Shown in pieces: positions 1-10,100 of a stretch of DNA of 45,150 nt (within the stretch, counting starts at the first letter, position 1; each line of letters begins with the position of its first letter). The translations under genes and the position numbers were made by a program. Below the pieces are notes generated by a model. It did no database searches. It was given only the letters and a program-made list of their open reading frames with translations, and was not told where the DNA came from. Source of the DNA: Desulfobacterales bacterium (GTDB lineage: Bacteria; Desulfobacterota; Desulfobulbia; Desulfobulbales; JAGXFP01); assembly GCA_024637225.1 (NCBI GenBank), contig JAGXFP010000051.1:1-45150 (forward strand), read 5' to 3'.

Positions 1-95
1 GTGAGGGGCTTGCCGGTCTGAACCAATCCTTCAGTGAGAAGGACGTTGATATGGTTCGTCCGCGAAAGCCTCAAATCTTCAACTCATTGATTTAA
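1..95 (+). CDS. C-terminal end of an unidentified gene (partial)
   Basis: Frame 3 is open from the left edge of the window to a TAA at 93-95 and encodes about 30 residues, ending in VRPRKPQIFNSLI. The segment is basic and has no recognisable domain. Only the tail is visible, so no function is proposed. It could also be a chance open frame; the length is too short to decide from base composition alone. Confidence 0.35.
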   Translation, partial: EGLAGLNQSFSEKDVDMVRPRKPQIFNSLI

Positions 96-528
96 AAGAT
101 ATTTTTTTATCTGTTGACAGGGGGAGTATAGGATGTCCCCCGAAATACTCTGCCCAGAATTCGAGGCGTTCTGCCGGGTCTACACCCGGCTATCCGCCAC
201 GGTATAAGCAAAGAAGAAAAACGACGCAGGGAAAAGCAAACAGGAGAAGTGCGCCATGATGTGAGGAGTTTTCGTCTAATTTTCAAAGAACGACCGACAT
301 CGGCATCCCAATGAAAGGAATTATGCAGCCGCAAAGGGCACAAGTCGGTAAAATTTTTCCGAATGACGGAATAAGACGCCAAGATGGACGATCTGTCACG
401 GATTCAGGAAGAGTTTTTTTTCGTCTGAGCGGATGGATATCGTGAATTTCTCGCATAATCGCGACGGCAAGGGCTTTGCAACCCATATTGTCTCTTTGGA
501 ATACACCTCTCCTACGGTACCCCTAAAG
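96..528. other. Intergenic region with no supported gene
   Basis: No open frame here has a convincing ribosome binding site or protein-like composition. There is a small hairpin near 120-147 (GGGGGA paired with TCCCCC) and one copy of the dispersed 14-mer GTCACGGATTCAGG at 395-408. Both convergent neighbours end at or near its edges, so it is probably a convergent intergenic space that has collected repeat debris. Confidence 0.5.
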
Positions 529-3500
529 TCACAACCTGCTCGGCAATTTTCCGTATACAGACGAAGGCGGTTCGGCGCCCAGCATTATATCCAGAAGAGT
601 TTTGTCCATCCGTAAAGATTTAGTGACCGGGAAATTATTCTCCTCGATCAAGTCCCACCAGCGAAGGGCCTTATGGGGACTGCCCTCTTTAATCTCGCAT
701 GAAAATATGACACCCAGGTGCCCTTCCGATATCGATCTTTGGATCAGGATGCCCGTATCCTCGGCAACCCGCAAAAATGGCAAGGCGGCTCGGCAGGCCT
801 GCGCCTTGGCCAAGGTAATCCCGATATCGCCAGCTACCCAACCGGCATTTTCCCGATCGACTCTCTCGGCAAAATGATTGTAAAGATTCTGTAGACGCTC
901 GATCCCCGGAGTCCAGAATCTGGAGGACGCTCTCTCCCAAAGCTGCAATTCGGCGCCAATCTGGATAAATGCGTCGTCAACGGACAACCGGTCGGCAGGA
1001 ATTTTGCGATAGGGATGGCTCAGGGTTTCCCTTAATCGCGGGTCTTCGACATACATGATTATCTCCTGTATCGTGGTTTCACCTGAACCTGTAGGACTGC
1101 CCCCGTTTATAAGTTTCATATTAAAGCTGGTTCTGAGCCGGTCATTCTCACCGGGATCTAAAGTTTGGATCGCGTTTCTCGCCTGATCAGACCGGAAGCC
1201 CGCCGCATTGAAGTAATCGTCAATCAGTAAACCACTGCTGTCAGGATTGATTCGCTGGTCATTCTCAGCAAAGATACTTACGCGATTTCCTAAAAACCGT
1301 CCGTATTCCGACGCCAGTTCCAGAACCGGAAAATTTTCCGTATTGACCGGAGCCCGCAACGCCGTCGTGTATTCCCTGAACTTTTCCCGTCCCATAACCT
1401 CGCGCAAAAGGATCGCAACCGGATTATCGTGGCCGATTTTCTGCTGAGATTCAAAAACAGGGGGTTGGTAAAAACGACGCTCGAAATCAAGCGGGTCAAA
1501 CCGCCATCGATCATCGTAACCCAGGAGCAGATAATCACTGGAACTCACTTTGAATACGCTGGAATCGGGAAAAACCCGGGAAAAGGTCTTCAGTATAATA
1601 TCGATCGTCTGGTCATCGACCTCATAGGCATGCAGCCATTGCGCGACCAAACCGCCCGGGGCCAGACTCGATCTTACCAATCGGAAGAAATCCTCGCTGA
1701 ACAGACCGGCCATGCCCTCCTGCCAAACATTGGTCGGCTCCATGGAGATCACATCGAATTTTTCCAGATTAAGGCGCAGGAAAGTCTTACCGTCATCGAT
1801 CACCATCCGGTGTTTGGGATTCTCCCAGTAGCGATTGTTATCGTCAGCGAAATATTTGGACGCCTCGAAGACCTCGGCGGCCAGTTCGGCGGTGGTAACA
1901 TTTTCAACTTCGGGAAATTTAAGGGCTTCCCCGCTGGTAATGCCGCTACCCACCCCCAGTACGAAGACATTCTGCGGATCCGGGTGCAGAAGCATCGGCA
2001 GGTGGCTCAGCAGCACCTGGGTCTTCATGTCCGAGGACATCGGCGCGTTGGAGGCATCCGGCTTGCCGTTAATCATTAAGGATTTAAAGGGGGGAACATT
2101 GCTGGTATACATGGTGACGACTGCCTCGACATCGGGTCCGTTAATCTCCGCCACCAATTCCCTGGTATTTATATCCTCCTGGTATTCCTTATAATTTGCC
2201 AGCGGTTTGAACTCGAAAACCTGACCCAATCGATTAACATGAAGCTGCAATGGCGACCAGGGTTGCCACAAAATGAAATGAGCCGCCATCAAGCCGGCAA
2301 TAACCGACAGAACCCACTTGCGACCCTTGCCATTGTAATGCCAGGCAAGAAAAATCGCGGCGGCGGCATAGATCAGCAGAATAATCTGCAAGGTACGGGG
2401 CAGGCTGAATAACCTGAAAAAAAGCTGGCCGGTAACCGCTATCCCCAATAAGGCTCCAAGTGTATTTATGGCATAAACCCTGGCGACATCGTGACCGACC
2501 CGCCCGCTGCCGCGACTGGCGATACGTACGCATAAAGGCAGGATCATGCCCATCGCCAGGGTAACCGGCAGCATCAGCAGAAAAGAGATCCCGAATTTTA
2601 CAGTAAGATAAAACGGCCAGGCGAAAGGGGTTTCTTTAATTACAGTCGCCAGAAAGCGGCTGATTTCAAACGGAACCCTGTCATGGAGAAATAGTCCCAG
2701 AGTGAGAATAAACGTAATGAACAGGAAAGCAGCGATGATTGCCGAATAAAGAGAATTATCCCTGAACCATCTGCCGCGTATCGCCAGCGCCCCCAGCCCG
2801 ATTCCGAATATAAAGGCCGCCACCACCATAACGAAAGCGCTGTGGGTGGCTCCCAGGACGATGGCGAAATATCTGATCCACGCGAATTGCAGGGCCATTC
2901 CGGCGAAACCGGCCAGACCGGCGGCTATTTCTGCCCTGCGCGCCACGGCGGGATCATAGATCAGGCTGTCTAACCTTCTCTCCGAATTACTATCAACATC
3001 TCCCGTTATTTCTTTTACCGGGTTCGCATCCCCGGGATCGAAAAACCTGGCAAGCCCCAGCGCGGCTGCGCCGAGACTGATATTGAAAATCCCGGTATAG
3101 ATCAACCCCGCATCCATCCCGTATCGATAAACGATATAGAATCCGCCAAGCAGAACGCCCAGTACCGCTCCCAGGCTGTTTACCGCGTACAGCAGGGAAA
3201 TATTCCGCCGGAGAATGGCCTCGGATTCAGTCAGGTATCTGGTTACGGCCGGCAATGTGCCGCCCATGGCAATCGCGGGCGCTGCGATAAGTAAAAAAGA
3301 AACGCAGAGCTTGAGGGTGAGAAGTCCTGTGGTTCCGGGAGAAAAAGCGCCCCCCAGATTATCGAATATCCCCGAAAGCGAATTGTACAGGAACGGAAAA
3401 ACAACCGCGTACAGGCCGATGCCGACCTCCAGCCAACCATAGTAGAACAGACCGTTGCGGCCCGAGTCGACCAAACGTCCGATCAGGATGGCGCCTAGAG

Positions 3501-3672
3501 ACAAACCGCCCATAAAGGTCATCAGCACCACCAGATGGGACAGGGAAGTAGCCCCCATCAGATCGGCCAGATAACGGGTCCAAAGCACCTCATAAACCAG
3601 CGCGCATACACCGGAAAGGAAAAACAGGGCCGCGACCGGAAGAATTATTCGGCGATGGGTTATATCAATCAT
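529..3672 (-). CDS. Fused membrane/spermidine synthase-like protein
   Basis: 1047 residues. Residues about 1-470 are a run of hydrophobic helices resembling the transporter-like half of the 'fused MFS/spermidine synthase' family. Residues about 480-760 are a spermine/spermidine synthase (SpeE-like) Rossmann domain with the glycine-rich nucleotide motif VLGVGSGIT near residue 570 and the acidic stretch MEPTNVWQEG near 642. Family knowledge: the soluble domain transfers aminopropyl groups or binds decarboxylated SAM, but the membrane-fused forms are largely untested. About 280 further residues after the synthase domain are soluble-looking and unrecognised. The start ATG has no clear Shine-Dalgarno. 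It is the next gene downstream of the giant cytochrome on the same strand but lies beyond that gene's terminator, so it is probably transcribed separately. Confidence 0.85.
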   Translation of the reverse strand: MIDITHRRIILPVAALFFLSGVCALVYEVLWTRYLADLMGATSLSHLVVLMTFMGGLSLGAILIGRLVDSGRNGLFYYGWLEVGIGLYAVVFPFLYNSLSGIFDNLGGAFSPGTTGLLTLKLCVSFLLIAAPAIAMGGTLPAVTRYLTESEAILRRNISLLYAVNSLGAVLGVLLGGFYIVYRYGMDAGLIYTGIFNISLGAAALGLARFFDPGDANPVKEITGDVDSNSERRLDSLIYDPAVARRAEIAAGLAGFAGMALQFAWIRYFAIVLGATHSAFVMVVAAFIFGIGLGALAIRGRWFRDNSLYSAIIAAFLFITFILTLGLFLHDRVPFEISRFLATVIKETPFAWPFYLTVKFGISFLLMLPVTLAMGMILPLCVRIASRGSGRVGHDVARVYAINTLGALLGIAVTGQLFFRLFSLPRTLQIILLIYAAAAIFLAWHYNGKGRKWVLSVIAGLMAAHFILWQPWSPLQLHVNRLGQVFEFKPLANYKEYQEDINTRELVAEINGPDVEAVVTMYTSNVPPFKSLMINGKPDASNAPMSSDMKTQVLLSHLPMLLHPDPQNVFVLGVGSGITSGEALKFPEVENVTTAELAAEVFEASKYFADDNNRYWENPKHRMVIDDGKTFLRLNLEKFDVISMEPTNVWQEGMAGLFSEDFFRLVRSSLAPGGLVAQWLHAYEVDDQTIDIILKTFSRVFPDSSVFKVSSSDYLLLGYDDRWRFDPLDFERRFYQPPVFESQQKIGHDNPVAILLREVMGREKFREYTTALRAPVNTENFPVLELASEYGRFLGNRVSIFAENDQRINPDSSGLLIDDYFNAAGFRSDQARNAIQTLDPGENDRLRTSFNMKLINGGSPTGSGETTIQEIIMYVEDPRLRETLSHPYRKIPADRLSVDDAFIQIGAELQLWERASSRFWTPGIERLQNLYNHFAERVDRENAGWVAGDIGITLAKAQACRAALPFLRVAEDTGILIQRSISEGHLGVIFSCEIKEGSPHKALRWWDLIEENNFPVTKSLRMDKTLLDIMLGAEPPSSVYGKLPSRL

Positions 3673-4048
3673 AACATATTACGAGTGTCGTAATCGTTCA
3701 GGGGCCAGAAGGTATGCATTCTCTGGAAATGATTATCACCAAACCAGTTCTCTGTCATTTCGAACGGATGTGAGAAATCTTACCGCACCTGACCACGGGA
3801 TTTCCCCTGCGGTCAAAATCACATACATGCGTAAAAAAAAATCTTTTCAAAAAATTCCGTTGAGCAATCTTCAGATTCATTTCTGCCAGTTAATGAAAAG
3901 ACTACTCGACTAGTTTGTTTACAGCTCAGCCGGCAAAAAGTCCCGGTTTCAGCGCGCCGATATTCGGAGGTCTAAAATTGATTGCTCGACAAATCATTAA
4001 GCAGATGACACAGATTCTACGAACTAATTGTTTCCGGCGCAACGACAA
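3673..4048. other. Intergenic region with a fragment of a dispersed repeat
   Basis: No gene is supported. Positions 3754-3780 match, with one base difference, 15360-15386 (a repeat beginning GTCATTTCGAAC and ending GTGAGAAATCT). This is half of a palindromic repeat whose inverted partner is present at the second location but absent here. The rest is unassigned and should hold the promoter of the downstream minus-strand gene. Confidence 0.5.
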
Positions 4049-4082
4049 AAAGGTTGTCATCCCGGTCGGGACGACAACCTTT
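4047..4082 (-). terminator. Intrinsic terminator of the giant cytochrome gene
   Basis: A near-perfect inverted repeat: 10 pairs (AAAGGTTGTC with GACAACCTTT), one mismatch, then 5 more pairs around a two-base loop. On the minus strand it lies about 60 bases beyond the cytochrome stop codon and runs into U residues. The arm is long and the position is right, so this is a strong candidate. Confidence 0.75.
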
Positions 4083-4140
4083 CGGTCGAAGTAGTTTCGA
4101 GATCAAACCGGTCGCCAGAGACCGACCTGGTCTCCTTATA

Positions 4141-7100
4141 TTAGGGATTCATCGGCACTACCGAGTTCCCGTAGGAATTAGGCTGGTTAATGGTATAAGG
4201 CACAACCTGGGTCGGTACCGGTGCATAGGTTCCGCCGGTATTAAACGCGCCACCATTAAGCGCCTTCAAGTTGCTTATTCCCCACTGGGTGGTGAACCGG
4301 GTCCCGGTGATGGTACCAGAGTCCTTGCCGATGGCCTGAGTGTTGGCTTCCCCCTGATAAATCTTGACGTTCCAGATCCCGGTTTTATTGAACCGGTCAT
4401 TCATCGGCCATCCCGCGTTTCCAAGGGTGTTGCCTGCGGGAGCGGGCCGGGTCGACATCAGCCGGTACCTGATATGGCCCGGGTGGATACCCACCCTGAG
4501 CCGCGGTATCTCGTATTGGCTGGTCTCATCGCCGGTAATCAGGGCATTATTATGGGCATGGCGCGGAAAGACCGGATTGCCGTCGGCCTTCAGGCCGGTA
4601 TAGGGGTAATTGACCGGCCGGCTGCCGGTGTCGCCGTGGCAGTACAGACAGACGCCGGTATTGACGAGATTGATATCCGTGCCCCGATTGGGGATTAAAT
4701 GGGTATAGGTGCCTGTCTCGAGAATCGGCGAATCGAGGGTGGTACCGTCATAAGTGGTTGCCCCGATTATCTGATTGAGATCGAATTTCTTGATCCGCCA
4801 TACATTCAGCGAGGTGGTCTCGTTCTCGAAATGGCAAAAGGCGCAGGGGGTCTTACCCGGCCTCTGTTCGGTGGCGTTCGCGAGGCCCCTGTTCACCTCG
4901 GGCCGGGACGGGCCACCCGGCATCCAGAGATCGTAATTGGTCTGCCCCACTCCGCCCACTGTGAAATTGTTATCGTTGTGGCAGAGATAGCACCAGCCGT
5001 TCTGGACGTTGGATTGGGTGCCGTTGGCGTCAAGAGTGGCCTGGGCAATACCTCTGCCGCCCGAATCGGTCATATTCCTTTCATGATGTATCCTGGGTAT
5101 ATCAGAACCGTGGCAGGTCATACAGGTATCGTCATGGCTGCCCGGTCCACCATTATTGGCTGGGCCCCCGCGGTCAGTCGTCCGCGCATCGCCAACATAG
5201 CCATTGACCAGGATGCCGCCGATCGATGTACCGTCTGCATAATTGTCAAGCTGGTGGCAAACAGCACATGAAGAGGAGAACTCCGTATAAGCTCGCCCCG
5301 GCACAAATGCAGTTGCGCCGTGGACGTCACTGACCACATCAGGTTTACTTGTCCCGTTACCGTGGCAGGACCCAGCAACACTCCTGCCGTTGTCACCGCA
5401 GGTCTGCTCGCTCGCAGTCGTCCAGAGGAAATCTGCCCCGGCATCATGTCCGCCGTGCTTACCGTTGGGCTGCTCTTTTGCGGTATGGCAGTCAACGCAG
5501 GATGTTGCAGCGACCGTATTATAGGTTACGACCAAATCAACAGTGGCTTGTGGGGGAGTACCCGCGTCACCGGTCAACTCGGCATAGTCGGTGATATAGT
5601 TATGGCAGGTAACGCAACCGCCGATGTTATCCTTCGCTGTTTCACTGGCCATGCCGCCGGTCTGGATATCATGCTCATGCAGGATCTCGACAAAGGTATC
5701 GAGCGCCGCGGTTCCCTTTTCAGCAGAGGTTAAATCATAATGACACTCATCACACTCGTTAGCGGTGCTATAAGAAGCCTGGCTGACGTCATCGGCAGGC
5801 ACAAAGCTTGTGTAAGCAGTGGTGAGATTGTGATGGTTTTCCCGGGCGCCATGACAGTTCGAACAGGCCTCACCCGCGACATTGGTATCCCACTCTGCAC
5901 TGTCGTGATGGACAGGTCCAGACGGATAGGTACCGCCCGGATGACAGGTGGTGCAGACATACACACTCTGGTCGAATGGAGTTGTATATGAAGCAGAACC
6001 ATCTGCCAGAAAGGCGTCTCCGTCCTGACCGTTGGTCGTGGCATGGGCGCCGCCGATTCCGTCGTTATCGCGAGTCTCCGGCGAACCAGTATGGCAGAAG
6101 GTGCAATCGTCGGCATGAACCACCCTTACCACCGCATCGGTCGCATTGTCGACAGCCGCCGGGTAAGAAGGTCGATGGCAGATTTCGCAGTTGCCGTCCC
6201 ATCCGAAATGGTTGTCGGCATGGCCGCCGTGAGACTCGGCCCCCAGAGTCGGTCCGCCCTGTGACTTGTCGTCGTGACAGGAACCGCAGGTGACGTTTTC
6301 GGGAACGGCCGCGATCGCCGCGGTAGCGTCCGCGCCGAGAACGGTATTGTAATTAACTCCGTTGGTGCCGTTATAGTCATGACAGATCGTGCAGGCCCCG
6401 AGGCCGTCCTTGACGCCCAAGTCATGTTCATAGAGAACGCCGTTCCAGATAGCCATATCCCACAAGGCGTTGATGGTTGTCGCATCGCTATGGCAGGCGC
6501 CGCAGCCTGCGCCGTCGGCCGTCCAATCCTCATTGAGGCCGGGCGTGTAATAGCTGGTATCGATTCCGGCATGGCCGTTGGTGCCTGCGGTTCTCAGGAC
6601 ATGCTGATCGAAATAGTTACCGTGGCATTCGGCGCAGTCGGCGGACGGCGCCACGTAACTGTCGGAGGTGCCGGGCTGCAAAGTGCCGTCGGCCGCATGA
6701 CACTCGTAGCATTCCGGATAGGGCTGCCCTTCGCCGGATGAACCGTTGACGATACTGTCATGCAGGACAACCGTATCGGCCACCCCGCCATGACAGGCGG
6801 CGCTGGAACAGCTCTCGCTCGGCGATAAGCCCGCGCCTTGCGGAGTAAGAACTATAGTTGAATGATCGATGCCGCCGGTATAATCGGCGTGCAGGTACCA
6901 GTCGTAAGAGATATTAGGCAGTCCGCCGGCGGTACTGTGGCATTCCTCGCAGGGTGCGGGACTGCTGCCGCCCGGGGTGGTGCCGGTGCTGATTGCGGTC
7001 TGGACGCCGGCCGGCTGGCTGGAGGAATGGCAGATCAGGCAGTCGTCAGTGCCGTGGAAGGCCAGCTTGGTCGCCAGACTGGTCATATCGTGGCAGCCGG

Positions 7101-10100
7101 AGGCGGCGCAGGTGGAGGACACCCCGACGTCGACCGGATCGACCAGCTGCTCGTGCATGTTCTGCAGGGGAATATCGGTCTCGGTCAGACTGTGGTTTGT
7201 ATAGTTGGTGCCGGTATGGCAGAATTCGCACTTGGCCGGGGTGGGCAAGGTGTCGTCCCAGGCGGCGGTAATCATGCTATTGGCGGGTTCGTATAGAGCG
7301 CCGTTATTATGGCAGATCGAACAACCGACGGCCGCATGCATATCCAAACGGATTTGCGGGGTTCCCATGCTATGGCATTGGGCGCAATCGGTCTTGGTGC
7401 CGCTGCCGGCATTACTGGAGACATCGAGTTGATCGTGCGCCGCGCCGGTATCGGCATCGAAGGCCAGACCATGCATGTTGTAAACATTTAAGCCGGTGTG
7501 GCAACCGGAGCAGTACTGGGTGGCACCGGCCGCCCCACCCTGACCGGCCTTGATTACGTCATCGGCCGTACTCGGTCCGGGAAGGTGACAACTCAGACAG
7601 TCTTTCGCGCTGGTAGAGTCGACATTCAACGGACTGGTATGCAGTTCGATGATCTTCTGGGGGGTACTCATGTCATGGCATTGATTGCAGTTAACGTCGG
7701 GGATCGTGTTAAGAGATTGAATCTTATCATGAACTCCGGTCGAACCGGCGGCATCCATCCCGTGCATGGTATATTGTCCGGCGCCGGTATGACAAGTCTC
7801 GCAATTAATTGTCGTTCCGGCGATACCATTACTAATGGCGGTGGTGGCCGGAGTGGTCGCCACGCCATGGCACATGGCGCAACCACCGGTATGCAGATCA
7901 AGGCGGGTTTCGAAGGTGCCGGCGGGATGGCAGGTTTCGCAGTCTTCGGCACTGCCCGGTGAAAGGGTGTTGGAACCGGCCAACTTATCATGGACGGGGG
8001 CCGCGGTGGGATTATCGAGGCCGTGCATATTAAAGGAACCGACCTGAACGTGGCAGTCGTCGCAGTTCACCGGCAGATCACTACCGGCCGGATAACCGTC
8101 ATTGGAGAGGGGCAGACCATTATCGACCTGAGCCAGGGCGTCCACGGAGCCATCGGGATCGGGATTGGCAATGGCAAGCGCGGCGGGGGCGTGACAGGTC
8201 AGACAACCCTGGGCGTGCAGGGCAATTTTTTCGGTAAAGCTACCCATCGCGTGGCAGCCGGAGGTGGAGCAGTCGCCGCTAAGACCGGAATCGGCCAGGT
8301 TGTCGTGCTCGTCGGCCACTCCGTTAGGCCCTGCATCCCCGATCAGGCCATGGAGACGATAACCGGGCCCGCCGATCAAATCGTCCTTGATGTTATGGCA
8401 GTTCTCGCACGGTTGGTTGGCCGGAGTTGTTGCACTTTCCGAACCATCAGCGATCACTGTAACGGCCAAACCGCTTGCGGTATGGCATTTCTCGCAAGTC
8501 TGATGTCTGTTGAGTTTTTCGGTGACATTGGAGGCGTCGACCATCTCGGCATGACAGGCCAAACAGTCAGCGGGACCATTCGGAGCGGACCCGGAATCAC
8601 CCAGCAAATCATGCCTGGCGATCACCTGGGCTTCGCTGGAGAGCATCTCATGGAAAGTCTTGGATATCGTAATACCGGACTGATGGCATTCTGTACATAA
8701 TGCCCCGTCAGGGGTTGGCAGCCCCACCACGCTATCAGTTTGTTCGAAGACAGAAAGATCATATGGTGTGATTTTCAATTCAGGCTGGCTCCGATGACAA
8801 GCACCACAGTTTCTGTTGTGCATATCGATAATGACATCGTTAGGGGCATTCACAGCAATTTCCTCGGCATCATCCGCATAGTCTGCGACCACAACATGGC
8901 AGGTGACACATTCAGCGTCCGGGATAATCGGCGGCCAACCGAGAGTCGACTGTCCGGTATTATTAACCAAAAGATGGTCGATATGATCAAGGCCATGCAC
9001 CGCTGGGGTCACCTTGTCGCTATGACAGGTGAGACAATGGACCGCTGAGCCGGTCTTGACAACTCCACGGATACTGTCGTTTGGGCTGACATAGGCAGGA
9101 TCAATATTGCTGGCCCTAATCGGCTGATCACCATTGTGGCAGGTGATACAGGCGCCGTCTCCGTCCTTTGTGCCGTCAGTCCGATCATGTTCCCACTGGA
9201 TGGTGATCCAGTTAATCATATCCGGATACTGTCCGCCGTTGTTATCGGAGTAGTCGTGATGACAGGAAGCACCGGATGAGTTGCCGCAGGTTTGGCCGGG
9301 CGCCGCGTAAGAAAGGTCCAGCAGAGGGTCAATAGCAACTTGATTTCCGCCCCCATTATGATGGGTATGGTTGTCGAAATAAGCGCCGTGACAGTCGGTA
9401 CAGGTTCCGCCGGTGTCGGTGAGGTTCAGCGCCAGAGCCGGGGCAGGCGAGATCATAGTGCCGTCGGCCTGGTGACATTTCTGGCAACTTGCTGGGACGC
9501 TGACACCATTATGAACCTCGCCGGCGCTTATATACGGTCTGGTGGCAACACTAGAGGCGGGTGCGGCGCTGCTTCCTACCCCGTCATGGCAGACTATGCA
9601 ACCGCTGTCCTCGGTAACGACCGCGGAACCGCCGTTTGCGGTATTATGCAGGACGGTTAAATTTGGCAAATTCACAGGCAAACCCAACCCCTGATGAATA
9701 AGGCTGAAATCGCCCTGGTTATGACAATCCTCGCAATCGCCGGATACCTGACCCCAGGTTCCGCTGCCGGAGTTCCAGTTGGCGGCAGCGGTCAAGGCTT
9801 TCGGGCTTCCGTCGGTGGTCAGATCGTGGCAGCTGCCGCAACTTAAAGCTTCGTGTACCTCGCCGACGCCAAGATAAGGCGGATTAGCGGTCGAAGGCGC
9901 ATTGGTGCCGCCGTCGGCATCATGGCAATCGATAGTACCGCAACTGCTCGCACCAAGGCTGATCAGATGCTCGGCAGTGCCGCCGGTGGTGCCGTGGTCA
10001 TGACTATCGAAGTAGCCGGTATGGCAGCCCTGACAATCTTCGGTGCCGGTGGCGCCATCGGCGCTGGATCCGGTGATTATCAAGCCGGTCGGAGTTGCAT

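Noticed and set aside
1429..2079. 216-codon plus-strand open frame inside the spermidine synthase-like gene
   Set aside because: It is antisense to a clearly conserved domain and has no domain of its own.
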